Shown: positions 1 through 8,084, numbered from the stretch's first letter. The stretch is DNA of 34,864 nucleotides from Burkholderia sp. H160 (GCA_000173575.1 ABYL01000071.1:1-34864); one strand, 5' to 3'. Translations and numbers: made by a program. Notes: generated by a model from the sequence alone, not told the origin.

Positions 1-411
1 GACGGTCCGCTCGGGCGCGCGCCGGGCGTCGGCTGCATTTTCGATCTGCACGATCCGGCGTTCTTCTCGCTGTTTCTGCTGGTGCCGCCGCTGCCCGTCG
101 ACGGCACGCCGCTCGATCCCGCCGCGAAACATGCACCGCCGCTGGACCCCGAGGTGGAAAAGCTCGCCGCCGAGGTCGAGCGGCTCCTGCCGAACGCAGT
201 GCGCGTCTGGCGCATCACCGATACGAGCGGCGACGGCGGTCCGGCGCTGGCCGAATCGTATGGGCGCACACGGCCGTCGTTTTATCTGGTGCGGCCGGAT
301 GGCTATATCAGCGCGCGCGGACGCACCGGCTCAGACCTGCACGGTCTGGTGCGGCACTGCGAGGCGTGGTTTGGGGTGGGGGGAGAGATACCGGAGCAGG
401 CGACGTTGTGA
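1..411 (+). CDS. C-terminal part of a probable FAD-dependent (phenol hydroxylase-type) monooxygenase, 5' truncated
   Basis: The reading frame is open from the first base, so the gene begins before the window; 136 residues are visible before the stop. The end of the protein contains RPSFYLVRPDGYISARG followed by a helix (DLHGLVRHCEAWFG). This resembles the thioredoxin-like C-terminal domain of PheA/TfdB/UbiH-class FAD monooxygenases, where an 'LVRPDGxxxWR'-like strand is typical. The FAD-binding and catalytic domains lie outside the window, so substrate and reaction cannot be stated. The gene converges on fdsD (minus strand) with an 84-bp gap. The family call is from the C-terminal pattern only; another thioredoxin-fold protein is possible. 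Confidence 0.55.
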   Translation, partial: DGPLGRAPGVGCIFDLHDPAFFSLFLLVPPLPVDGTPLDPAAKHAPPLDPEVEKLAAEVERLLPNAVRVWRITDTSGDGGPALAESYGRTRPSFYLVRPDGYISARGRTGSDLHGLVRHCEAWFGVGGEIPEQATL

Positions 412-450
412 TCCGGGGTACCTGTTGCGTGCGTGGCACGGACAAGCGCG

Positions 451-474
451 CGGCAGCGGATTGCGCCGCTGCCG
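451..474. other. Perfect 9-bp inverted repeat between convergent genes
   Basis: CGGCAGCGG (451-459) and CCGCTGCCG (466-474) are perfect inverted arms around a 6-base loop. It sits between the stop of the monooxygenase-like gene (411) and the stop of fdsD (496). There is no T-run on either side, so it is not a textbook intrinsic terminator. It may be a transcript-end-stabilising stem or a weak bidirectional terminator. Confidence 0.4.
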
Positions 475-495
475 CCCGGTGATCGCGAAAACGAC

Positions 496-750
496 TTAAG
501 CCGCCGGCGCGTCTGCCGGCGTCAACTTCTCGCGATACCTGACGATCGCCTCGCGCGTGAAGTTCGATAGCGCAATGTCATACGTATCCGGCGCTTCGTC
601 GAGCGTCGCGAGCAGCGCGCGCCGCATGCGCGGCTCCCAGAAGCGGCGGATGTGCTCGGCGACGCCGGTCAGCGCTTCCTCGTGGTCGGGCATCGACTCG
701 AAGAAATCGCCGATCCGGTTCGCCATGTCGATCAGATTCCGATTGTTCAT
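496..750 (-). CDS. fdsD: NAD-dependent formate dehydrogenase, delta subunit
   Basis: This 84-residue protein starts MNNRNLIDMANRIGDFF and carries the short FdsD pattern (ANxIG.FFExMPD, then a helix AEHIRRFWEPRMRRAL). FdsD is a small cytoplasmic accessory or subunit of the soluble molybdenum formate dehydrogenase FdsGBAD. I chose the ATG at 750 because GAGG lies 8 bases upstream of it. A GTG at 762, which would overlap the fdsA stop codon, would add MRRA and is less well supported. It is the last gene of the operon, placed directly after fdsA within about 8 bp, so translational coupling is likely. In Cupriavidus necator fdsC lies between fdsA and fdsD; here it does not. Confidence 0.9.
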   Translation of the reverse strand: MNNRNLIDMANRIGDFFESMPDHEEALTGVAEHIRRFWEPRMRRALLATLDEAPDTYDIALSNFTREAIVRYREKLTPADAPAA

Positions 751-758
751 CGCTCGCC

Positions 759-3743
759 TCACTTGCCCGCAGTGACGGCGGCTGCCGCATCGGCCTGCTC
801 GCGCCGCTTCAGCAGTTCGAGCTGTTCGCTATTGAAGCGCGAATAGTCCTGCTGCCATTGCGACGGCTGCTCGACCGGCATCACCTGCACCGCAGTCACC
901 TTGTATTCGGGGCAGTTGGTCGCCCAGTCGGAGCTGTCGGTCGTGATCACGTTCGCGCCCGATTCGGGGAAGTGGAACGTCGTATAGACGACGCCCGGCT
1001 GCATCCGCTCCGTCACCTTCGCGCGCAACACGGTCTGCCCCGCGCGTGATTCGATGCCGACCCAGTCGCCGGTCTTGATGCCGCGTTCTTCCGCATCGTC
1101 CGGATGCAGTTCGAGCCGGTCTTCGTCATGCCAGAGCGAGTTCTCGGTGCGGCGTGTCTGCGCGCCGACGTTGTACTGCGTCAGGATGCGGCCGGTCGTC
1201 AGCAGCAGCGGATACTTGCGCGTGACCTTTTCCGGCGACGCGATGAACTTCGTGATCACGAACCTGCCCTTGCCGCGCACGAAGGTATCGACGTGCATCG
1301 TCGGCGTGCCGTCGGGCGCGTCTTCGTTGCACGGCCACTGGATGCTGCCCATTTCGTCGATCTTCTGATACGACACGCCGTGGAAGGTCGGGGTGAGGCG
1401 TGCGATTTCGTCCATGATCTCGGACGGATGCGCGTAGTCCATCTCGTAACCGAGCGCGCGCGACAGCAGCTGCGTGACTTCCCAGTCCGCGTAACCGCCA
1501 AGCGGCGGCATCACCTTGCGCACGCGCGAGACACGGCGCTCGGCATTGGTGAACGTGCCGTCCTTTTCGAGGAACGACGAACCGGGCAGCAGCACGTGCG
1601 CGTACTTGGCGGTCTCGTTCAGGAAGATGTCCTGCACGACGATGCATTCCATCGACGACAGCGCCGCCGCCACATGGTGCGTGTTCGGGTCCGACTGCAC
1701 GATGTCCTCGCCCTGGCAGTAGAGGCCCTTGAAGCTGCCGTGCAGCGCGGCATCGAACATGTTCGGAATGCGCAGGCCCGGCTCCGGTTGCAGCGTGACG
1801 TTCCAGGCGTTTTCGAACTGCGTGCGCACGAGCGGATCGCCGATGTGACGATAGCCGGGCAGCTCGTGCGGGAACGAGCCCATGTCGCACGAGCCCTGCA
1901 CGTTGTTCTGGCCGCGCAACGGATTCACGCCGACACCTTCGCGGCCGATGTTGCCGGTCGCCATGGCGAGGTTCGCGATGCCGATCACCATCGTCGAGCC
2001 TTGCGCGTGTTCCGTGACGCCGAGGCCGTAATAGATTGCGGCGTTGCCGGCGGTCGCATAGATGCGCGCGGCTTCGCGCACCTGTTGCGCGGGCACGCCG
2101 GTCGCCGCTTCGGTCGCTTCCGGCGAGTTCTCCGGCAGCGCGACGAAATCGCGCCACTGCTCGAACGCGCGCGTTTCGCAGCGCTCGGCGATGAACGCTT
2201 CATCGAGCAGACCTTCGGTAACGATCACATGCGCGAGCGCGTTGATGATCGCGACATTGGTGCCGGGTCGCAATTGCAGATGGTGCGACGCTTTCACGTG
2301 CGGCGTATCGACGATATCGATCCGGCGCGGATCGACGACGATCAGCTTCGCGCCCTCGCGCACGCGGCGCTTCAGACGCGAGCCGAACACCGGGTGGCCG
2401 TCGGTCGGATTCGCGCCGATCACCATGATGACGTCGGCCTTATCGACCGATGCGAATGTCTGGGTGCCCGCCGATTCGCCGATCGTCGTCTTCAGACCGT
2501 AGCCGGTCGGCGAATGGCAGACGCGCGCGCAGGTGTCGACGTTGTTGTTGCCGAACGCGGCGCGCACGAGCTTCTGCACGAGGTAAGTCTCTTCGTTCGT
2601 GCAGCGCGACGACGTGATGCCGCCGATCGAATCGCGGCCATGCTTGGCCTGGATGCGGCGGAATTCCGACGCCGCATACGAGATCGCTTCGTCCCAGCTG
2701 ACTTCGCGCCACGGGTCGGTGATCTTCGCGCGGATCATCGGTTTCTTGATGCGGTCCTTGTGCGTCGCATAGCCCCATGCGAAGCGGCCCTTCACGCACG
2801 CATGGCCTTCGTTGGCATGGCCGTTCTTGTGCGGCACCATGCGCACGACCTGGTTGCCCTTCATCTCGGCCTTGAACGAGCAGCCGACGCCACAATAGGC
2901 GCAGGTGGTGACGACCGAATGCTCGGGCTGGCCGAGCATCACGATGGACTTTTCCTGCAAGGTCGCGGTTGGGCAGGCGGCGACGCACGCGCCGCACGAC
3001 ACGCACTCCGATTCCATGAACGGCTGGTTCTCGCTGGCCGCGACGCGCGATTCGAAGCCGCGTCCGGTGATCGTCAGCGCGAACGTGCCTTGGGTTTCCT
3101 CGCACGCGCGCACGCAGCGATTGCAGACGATGCACTTCGACGGGTCGTACGTGAAGTACGGATTCGATTCGTCCTTCCTGTCCTTCAGATGATTCTCGCC
3201 GTCGAAGCCGTAGCGCACTTCGCGCAGACCGGTCACGCCCGCCATGTCCTGCAGTTCGCAGTCGCCGTTGGCGGGGCAGGTCAGGCAATCGAGCGGATGG
3301 TCGGAGATGTACAGCTCCATGACGTTGCGGCGCAGCGTCTGCAAACGGTCGGTCTGCGTGCGCACCTTCATACCGGCTTCGACCGGCGTCGTGCACGACG
3401 CCGGATAGCCGCGCCGTCCTTCGATTTCGACGAGACACAGGCGGCATGAGCCGAACGGTTCGAGCGAATCGGTTGCGCACAGCTTCGGCACGTTGACGCC
3501 GGCTTCGGCCGCCGCGCGCATCACCGACGTGCCGGCGGGCACGGTCACCGCCTGGCCGTCGATTTCGAGCGTCACGTCGACGTCCGAGTGGCGGGCAGGG
3601 GTGCCGTAGTCGGTGTCGTCGAAGAATGGGTTGGCGGCGCGTGCCTGGGCTTGCGACTTGCACGCGCAGTTGCCTGAGCCGCAGCCGCCCCCCAGGGGGA
3701 CTTCCTTCGGGGCGCCGGCGGGGGAGTTGAACTGATCGGGCAT
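759..3743 (-). CDS. fdsA: NAD-dependent formate dehydrogenase, molybdenum catalytic alpha subunit
   Basis: This 994-residue protein oxidises formate to CO2 at a bis-MGD molybdenum centre and passes electrons through Fe-S clusters to FdsB/FdsG and NAD+ in the cytoplasm. Visible sites in order: a [2Fe-2S] ferredoxin domain (C89, C100, C103, C117); a His/Cys cluster (H149, C153, C156, C162); two ferredoxin-like 4Fe-4S motifs (C204, C207, C210, C214 and C247, C250, C253, C257); the 4Fe-4S motif of the molybdopterin domain (C281, C284, C288, C316); and the predicted Mo ligand C409 followed by H410 in NNVDTCARVCHSPTG. The ligand is Cys (TGC), not selenocysteine. Start: AGGAG lies 6 bases before the ATG, and fdsB ends 15 bases upstream. 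Oddity: residues 1-40 form an extension containing CGSGNCACK that I do not expect in the Cupriavidus protein. Confidence 0.97.
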   Translation of the reverse strand: MPDQFNSPAGAPKEVPLGGGCGSGNCACKSQAQARAANPFFDDTDYGTPARHSDVDVTLEIDGQAVTVPAGTSVMRAAAEAGVNVPKLCATDSLEPFGSCRLCLVEIEGRRGYPASCTTPVEAGMKVRTQTDRLQTLRRNVMELYISDHPLDCLTCPANGDCELQDMAGVTGLREVRYGFDGENHLKDRKDESNPYFTYDPSKCIVCNRCVRACEETQGTFALTITGRGFESRVAASENQPFMESECVSCGACVAACPTATLQEKSIVMLGQPEHSVVTTCAYCGVGCSFKAEMKGNQVVRMVPHKNGHANEGHACVKGRFAWGYATHKDRIKKPMIRAKITDPWREVSWDEAISYAASEFRRIQAKHGRDSIGGITSSRCTNEETYLVQKLVRAAFGNNNVDTCARVCHSPTGYGLKTTIGESAGTQTFASVDKADVIMVIGANPTDGHPVFGSRLKRRVREGAKLIVVDPRRIDIVDTPHVKASHHLQLRPGTNVAIINALAHVIVTEGLLDEAFIAERCETRAFEQWRDFVALPENSPEATEAATGVPAQQVREAARIYATAGNAAIYYGLGVTEHAQGSTMVIGIANLAMATGNIGREGVGVNPLRGQNNVQGSCDMGSFPHELPGYRHIGDPLVRTQFENAWNVTLQPEPGLRIPNMFDAALHGSFKGLYCQGEDIVQSDPNTHHVAAALSSMECIVVQDIFLNETAKYAHVLLPGSSFLEKDGTFTNAERRVSRVRKVMPPLGGYADWEVTQLLSRALGYEMDYAHPSEIMDEIARLTPTFHGVSYQKIDEMGSIQWPCNEDAPDGTPTMHVDTFVRGKGRFVITKFIASPEKVTRKYPLLLTTGRILTQYNVGAQTRRTENSLWHDEDRLELHPDDAEERGIKTGDWVGIESRAGQTVLRAKVTERMQPGVVYTTFHFPESGANVITTDSSDWATNCPEYKVTAVQVMPVEQPSQWQQDYSRFNSEQLELLKRREQADAAAAVTAGK

Positions 3744-3758
3744 GGTGAACTCCTGGTG

Positions 3759-5333
3759 TCAGGCCGCGGCCGCTTTGGTGGCGTGGTCGGCAGGGTGATC
3801 GGCGGCGAGACCGAAGTCTTCGGGGAAATGATCGAGCGCGGACAGCACCGGGTAGGGCGTCATGCCGCCCATCGCGCACAGCGAGCCCGCCACCATCGTG
3901 TCGCACAGATCGCGCAGCAATTGCACCTGACGCGTCGACGTGTCGCCGTTGCGGATCCGCGCGATCACCTCGACGCCGCGCGTCGAGCCGATCCGGCATG
4001 GCGTGCATTTGCCGCACGATTCGAGCGCGCAGAAGTGCATCGCGTATTGGGCGAGCTCGGCGAGATTCGACGTGTCGTCATGCACGACGAGACCGCCGTG
4101 GCCGATCACCGCGCCGACTGCCGCATACGCTTCATAGTCCATCGGGATGTCCCACTGGCTTTCCGGCAGATACGTGCCGAGCGGACCGCCGACCTGCACC
4201 GCGCGCGCCGGGCGGCCGCTCGCGGTGCCGCCGCCGAAGTCGTCGAGCAGTTCGCGCAACGTCACGCCGAACGCGAGTTCGACGAGGCCGCCTCGCTTGA
4301 TGTTGCCCGCCAGTTGGAACGGCAGCGTGCCGCGCGAGCGGCCCATGCCGAAGTCCTTATAGAACGCCGCGCCGCGCGCGAAGATGATCGGTACGGTGGC
4401 GAGCGTGATCGCGTTGTTGATCACGGTGGGCTGGCCGTAGAGACCGGCGAGCGCGGGAACCGGCGGCTTCGCGCGGACGATGCCGCGCTTGCCTTCGAGC
4501 GATTCGAGCATCGCGGTTTCCTCGCCGCACACATACGAGCCCGCGCCTTTGGCGACGAACAGTTCGAAGCGCTGCCCGCTCGAGAGCACGCTGTCGCCGA
4601 GCCAGCCAGCTTTGCGCGCACGGGCGATGGCCGCTTCGAGCGTTGCGATCGAGTGCGGGTATTCGCTACGCACATAGATGTAGCCGACGGTCGCGCCGGT
4701 CACGACGCCCGCGATGATCATGCCTTCGATCAGCACGTACGGATCGCTTTCCATCACCAGACGATCGGAGAAGGTGCCCGAGTCGCCTTCGTCGGCATTG
4801 CAGACGATGTACTTCTGCGCGGCCTTCGCGCCGCGCACCGTGCGCCACTTGATACCGGCCGGGAAGGCCGCGCCGCCGCGGCCGCGCAGGCCGGATTCGA
4901 TCAGGGCTTCACAGGCGGCGTCGCCGTCGGTTTGCAGCGCGTTGCGCAACCCTTCGAGGCCGCCGTGCGCGACGTAGTCGTCGATGGAAAGTGGGTCGGT
5001 GATACCGATCCGTGCGAAGGTCAGACGCTGCTGCTTCTTCAGATACGGAATCTCGTCGACCACGCCGACGCGCCGCGCATGCTCGCCGCCGTCGACGAAG
5101 CCCGCGTCGAACAACGCGGCGACGTCTGCCACGTCGACATTCGCATAGCCGATGCGGCCTTCGGGCGTCGCGACTTCGACGAGCGGTTCGAGCCACAGCA
5201 AGCCGCGCGAACCGTTGCGGATCAGTTCGATAGCGATGCCGCGGCGCGCGGCTTCAGTCATGATGGCGTCAGCCAGCGCATCGGCGCCGAGTGCGAGCGC
5301 CGACGAATCGCGCGGAACATAGATTCGTGTCAT
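3759..5333 (-). CDS. fdsB: NAD-dependent formate dehydrogenase, beta subunit (NAD/FMN binding)
   Basis: This 524-residue diaphorase subunit is related to NuoF of complex I, with a shortened NuoE-like N-terminal region (about 1-105). The NAD(H)/FMN-binding glycine-rich loop is GRGGAAFPAG (151-160), followed by the FMN-site stretch around KYIVCNADEGDSGTF (174-188) and GAGSYVCGEETAM (264-276). The C-terminal 4Fe-4S motif is ESCGKCTPC (C440, C443, C446) plus C486. It takes electrons from FdsA and reduces NAD+. The ATG at 5333 overlaps the fdsG stop by 4 bases (ATGA) and has GGAGG 7 bases upstream, so it is translationally coupled to fdsG. The frame is open further upstream inside fdsG, but that part is out of frame with fdsG and lacks similarity. 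Confidence 0.96.
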   Translation of the reverse strand: MTRIYVPRDSSALALGADALADAIMTEAARRGIAIELIRNGSRGLLWLEPLVEVATPEGRIGYANVDVADVAALFDAGFVDGGEHARRVGVVDEIPYLKKQQRLTFARIGITDPLSIDDYVAHGGLEGLRNALQTDGDAACEALIESGLRGRGGAAFPAGIKWRTVRGAKAAQKYIVCNADEGDSGTFSDRLVMESDPYVLIEGMIIAGVVTGATVGYIYVRSEYPHSIATLEAAIARARKAGWLGDSVLSSGQRFELFVAKGAGSYVCGEETAMLESLEGKRGIVRAKPPVPALAGLYGQPTVINNAITLATVPIIFARGAAFYKDFGMGRSRGTLPFQLAGNIKRGGLVELAFGVTLRELLDDFGGGTASGRPARAVQVGGPLGTYLPESQWDIPMDYEAYAAVGAVIGHGGLVVHDDTSNLAELAQYAMHFCALESCGKCTPCRIGSTRGVEVIARIRNGDTSTRQVQLLRDLCDTMVAGSLCAMGGMTPYPVLSALDHFPEDFGLAADHPADHATKAAAA

Positions 5334-5815
5334 GCCGGCACCTCCACGCGTTTGAGGGCCGCGGCGAACAGCGCGTCGAATTTCTGCGGAGACACGCGCG
5401 CGTGCAGCGTGCCGTTTAGCATCATCGCCGGCGATAGCGCGCATTGGCCAAGGCAGTACACCGATTCGAGTTCAACCTTCGCGCCGTCCTCGTGTCCGGC
5501 GTCGAAGCGGCAACCGGTGTGCGTCTCGATATGCTGCGCGAGTGCCTCGGTGCCCATGCTGCGACACGCTTCGGCGCGGCAAAGCTGCACCGTGACGGGA
5601 GCGGCCGGCGTGGTGCGGAAATGATGGTAGTAGGTGATGACGCCGTGCACTTCCGCGCGCGACAGGTTCAGCGCGCCGGCGAGCGGTCCGACCGCCGCGG
5701 GTGGCACATAACCGAGTTCGTCCTGGATCGCGTGCAGGATCGTCATCAGCGAGCGGCCCGGCTGCGCGTGACGCTGCACGAGCTGATCCGGGGCCGTGGC
5801 AAGAGAATCGTCCAA
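5330..5815 (-). CDS. fdsG: NAD-dependent formate dehydrogenase, gamma subunit ([2Fe-2S], NuoE-like)
   Basis: This NuoE-like thioredoxin-fold subunit carries one [2Fe-2S] cluster in the FdsGBAD complex. With the chosen start it has 161 residues. Cluster ligands are C79 and C84 (LCRAEAC) and C121 and C125 (CLGQC). The N-terminal helical part contains ILHAIQDELGYVPPAAV and AEVHGVITYYHHF, typical of the family. Start choice: there is no in-frame ATG near the expected N-terminus. A TTG at 5815 has AGGAG 7 bases upstream and gives a family-like length. A GTG at 5845 would add ten residues but has the SD inside its own coding sequence. It is the first gene of the fds operon, reading away from the divergent regulator. 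Confidence 0.93.
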   Translation of the reverse strand: MDDSLATAPDQLVQRHAQPGRSLMTILHAIQDELGYVPPAAVGPLAGALNLSRAEVHGVITYYHHFRTTPAAPVTVQLCRAEACRSMGTEALAQHIETHTGCRFDAGHEDGAKVELESVYCLGQCALSPAMMLNGTLHARVSPQKFDALFAAALKRVEVPA

Positions 5816-5949
5816 AGGGGGGCTCCTCCAAAGCGATATATGCACTTGTTATTCATAATGCATGCGCATATCCTTGGCTTATTCGATATGGTATAGCCGA
5901 ACGATAGGCGGGCAAATCGGCGCGTGCAATAGGAAAGAGTTGATCATAT
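5816..5949. promoter_or_regulatory. Divergent fds / regulator intergenic region
   Basis: These 134 bp between fdsG (minus) and the regulator (plus) are far richer in A+T than their surroundings from about 5833 to 5898, with several ATAT-rich partial inverted repeats (GATATATGC near 5835 against GCGCATATC near 5868). An extended -10-like TGGTATAGC (5889-5897, plus strand) could serve the regulator. I cannot identify a convincing -35 or a defined operator. By arrangement this is where the divergent regulator would act. Confidence 0.5.
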
Positions 5950-7029
5950 ATGGTCAGGATCGAATGTCAGGTCGAACTGGTGGTGAAGGGCGCGGACGGC
6001 CGCGAGGCCAGCCTGTCGGACGTGGTGCCGTTGCTCGCGCTCGTCGGTGAATCCGGCAGCATCGCGCAGGCCGCGGCGCTTAAGGGTTTGTCCTACCGGC
6101 ATGCGTGGGGTTTGTTGCGCAGCATCGAGGAGCGGCTTGGCGGTCCGCTGATCGCGAAAGAGCGCGGCCGCGGCTCGGTGCTCTCCGAGCTCGGTCATGC
6201 GGTCCTGCGCGGACAACGGCTCTGCGGTGAGCGGCTCGACGTCAACCTGCAGGCGCTCGCGAGCGAAGTGGCGAGCGATCTGAATCGCTGGCTCGCACCG
6301 CCCGCCGATGACGTGCGCATCCACGCGTCGCACGGTTATGCGGTGGCCGCGCTCGTGACCGCGCTGGTCGCCAACGATCTGCCGGTCGAGATCAAGTACC
6401 GCGACGGCGCGGACGCGGTCAGCGCGCTCGCTCGCGGCGAGTGCAATCTGGCGGGTTTTCATCTGCCGCTCGGCGAGTTTCGCGCGGCGTGCGCCAGTAC
6501 CTACCGGCGCTGGCTCGATCCGCAGCGCCATGTGCTCGTGCATCTGACGCGGCGCAAGCAGGGGCTCTTCATCGGCAAGGGCAATCCGAAGCAGATCGGC
6601 GGGCTCGGCGATCTTGCGCGCGATGACATCCGTTTCGTCAACCGCCAGCCGGGCTCGGGTACGCGGATGCTGCTCGATCTTGCGCTGCGACAGCTCGGCG
6701 TGGACCCGGACCGCGTCAACGGCTATGCGTCGACCGAACTGACGCACTCGGCGATCGCGGCGTTCGTCGCGAGCGGCATGGCGGACGTGGGCATCGGCGT
6801 GAAGCCGGCCGCGCATCATTTCGGGCTCGACTTCATTCCGATCGTCGACGAGGACTATTACTTCGCGTGCGACCGCGCGCACCTCTCGCGCGCGCCGCTC
6901 TCGACAGTGATCGAGCTGCTGCGTGGCAGCGCGTTTCACCATAGCGTCGAGCAGCTCGACGGCTACGATCCGCGCGACTGCGGCAGGATCGTCGATGTGG
7001 ACGAGGGGCTCGGTGGCACGCTCCCCTAA
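5950..7029 (+). CDS. Divergent transcriptional regulator: ModE-like HTH plus substrate-binding-like domain (FdsR-like)
   Basis: This 359-residue protein has an N-terminal winged helix-turn-helix of the ModE/LysR type (about 20-80, GSIAQAAALKGLSYRHAWGL, then ERLGGPLI) and a long C-terminal domain (about 105-330) with the NRQPGSGTRMLLD motif. That motif is typical of the periplasmic-binding-like 'molybdate-related' effector domain fused to ModE-like HTHs. It has no membrane segment, so it acts in the cytoplasm on DNA. It is divergent from fdsGBAD and shares its promoter region, so control of formate dehydrogenase, perhaps in response to formate or molybdate/Moco supply, is inferred. AGGAAAGAG about 10 bases upstream supports the ATG at 5950. 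A regulator (FdsR) is also divergent to fds in Cupriavidus. The effector is unknown. Confidence 0.8.
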   Translation: MVRIECQVELVVKGADGREASLSDVVPLLALVGESGSIAQAAALKGLSYRHAWGLLRSIEERLGGPLIAKERGRGSVLSELGHAVLRGQRLCGERLDVNLQALASEVASDLNRWLAPPADDVRIHASHGYAVAALVTALVANDLPVEIKYRDGADAVSALARGECNLAGFHLPLGEFRAACASTYRRWLDPQRHVLVHLTRRKQGLFIGKGNPKQIGGLGDLARDDIRFVNRQPGSGTRMLLDLALRQLGVDPDRVNGYASTELTHSAIAAFVASGMADVGIGVKPAAHHFGLDFIPIVDEDYYFACDRAHLSRAPLSTVIELLRGSAFHHSVEQLDGYDPRDCGRIVDVDEGLGGTLP

Positions 7030-7159
7030 CGCCGGCGTAAGAGCTTGTAATCATATAAGCGGTAGTGCCCGGCCCGCGCCGCTGCGCGCCGCGCCTGTTT
7101 CGGCTACTCTCTTGGCTTCGCTTCCGCTTTAACCGCGCGCCCTGCCGCCCCAAACCGAC

Positions 7160-7426
7160 ATGAAAGCTCTTCTCCACGCATGTGCCGCCGCTGCCGCGGC
7201 TGGTGTGCTCTGTGCCACCGTCTCCGTCGCTTTCGCGCAAAACTCGCCTGGCGTACCAGGCGGGGTCCTGACCGACCAATTCCGCATCAACGAGCATCCG
7301 CAGATGCCGTTCGCCGCGTCCGCGCCGTCGGGCAAGTATCAGCACGGCGAACGCACCGAGGCGCGCAAGCGCGGTGACATGGGCGATCCGAACGGCTGCA
7401 ATCTGCAGTGCCCGAAAGACAATTGA
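7160..7426 (+). CDS. Small exported hypothetical protein
   Basis: This 88-residue protein has a clear signal peptide: MK, an Ala-rich hydrophobic stretch, and a probable cleavage at AFA|QN (26/27). The mature part is about 62 residues, polar, with two cysteines near the C-terminus (C80, C84 in NGCNLQCPKDN) that could form a disulfide or bind a metal. Codon use matches the neighbourhood. No good SD precedes the ATG. I do not recognise a family and assign no function. It follows the regulator after 130 bp and faces the next gene. Confidence 0.7.
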   Translation: MKALLHACAAAAAAGVLCATVSVAFAQNSPGVPGGVLTDQFRINEHPQMPFAASAPSGKYQHGERTEARKRGDMGDPNGCNLQCPKDN

Positions 7427-7465
7427 GGGTTCGCTCGGGCTTTGCTCGAGCTTCGAGGTTTGACG

Positions 7466-7491
7466 CAACGCCGGCCCGTAGGTCGGCGTTG
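7466..7491. terminator. Possible bidirectional terminator stem
   Basis: CAACGCCG (7466-7473) and CGGCGTTG (7484-7491) are perfect arms, extendable inward by GCC/GGT with one G-U pair around a CGTA loop. It lies between convergent genes. The downstream tract (GTGCTTTG) is only weakly T-rich, so termination is plausible but not certain. Confidence 0.45.
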
Positions 7492-7541
7492 TGCTTTGTG
7501 GCAGGTGAGATGCCGCTCCATCTGCCGGCCGGTTCGGTTCC

Positions 7542-7910
7542 TCAGGGTTTGGCGATGTGCCAGATTTCGTTGAAGCCGTCGCCCTTCGCATCGCCTGCCT
7601 GCTTGTCGGCCGCGTAGTGATACAGCGGATGGCCCTTGTAGGTCCATTGCTGCTTGCCGTCCGCGCTCGGGATCAGCGTCCAGTCACCCGTCGGCTTGTC
7701 GGTCGGCGACGCCGTGGCCGCCGGCCAGTTGCTCATGCAGCCGCCGGTGCAGGCGCTGACGCCGGGGGTGGTGTCCCTGTCGAACGTGTAGAGCGTCATG
7801 CCGTCGGCGGCGACGATGCGGCCGTCGGACAGTTTGGGCGGATCGGCGTAGGCGGTGGCGTGCAGCGCGGCGAATGCGAGCGGGGCCAGGAAGACGATGG
7901 TCTTGCGCAT
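7542..7910 (-). CDS. Exported COG4315-type protein (Yx(F/W/Y)xxD repeat, PF03640)
   Basis: This 122-residue protein has a signal peptide (MRKTIVFLAPLAFAALHATAYA|DP, cleavage near 22/23). The mature part has the two signature repeats of the 'predicted lipoprotein with Yx(FWY)xxD motif' family: YTFDRD (41-46) and YHYAAD (97-102). They flank ACTGGCMSNWPA, with C54 and C58. These periplasmic or secreted proteins have no firmly established function. There is no lipobox cysteine at the cleavage site, so the protein looks soluble. Start: AGGAG is 8 bases upstream of the ATG at 7910; the open frame continues upstream without similarity. Confidence 0.85.
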   Translation of the reverse strand: MRKTIVFLAPLAFAALHATAYADPPKLSDGRIVAADGMTLYTFDRDTTPGVSACTGGCMSNWPAATASPTDKPTGDWTLIPSADGKQQWTYKGHPLYHYAADKQAGDAKGDGFNEIWHIAKP

Positions 7911-8016
7911 GTTGCGTGCTCCTGTTTTGACGACGTGATCGACGAGCGACGAGGCGCTTCGAGTATAGGTAGCGGACGCGGGTAGGCTGGGTCGTCGGGT
8001 GAGTGCTGCAAAAAAC

Positions 8017-8051
8017 AAAAACCCCGGCAGCGCGGAGCTACCGGGGTTTTT
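8017..8051 (-). terminator. Intrinsic terminator downstream of ssrA
   Basis: On the minus strand AAAAACCCCGGTAGC pairs with GCTGCCGGGGTTTTT (one G-U pair) around a 5-base loop, then a T-rich tail (GTTTTTTG). It lies 34 bases past the tmRNA 3' end. A-runs and T-runs flank both sides, so it could also work in the plus direction. Confidence 0.85.
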
Positions 8052-8084
8052 CGAGGTCGTTCATTGCGAACGTTCCAAGGTGTT

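Noticed and set aside
2508-2525. Possible selenocysteine at the FdsA active site
   Set aside because: The codon at residue 409 is TGC (Cys), not TGA, as usual for this soluble NAD-linked family.
1104-3449. 781-codon open frame on the plus strand opposite fdsA
   Set aside because: The product is Arg/His/Ala-rich with no domain, and fdsA on the other strand is unmistakable. It is a shadow frame caused by high GC.
3756-5624. 622-codon open frame on the plus strand opposite fdsB/fdsG
   Set aside because: Same reason: no similarity, low-complexity Arg-rich product, real genes on the opposite strand.
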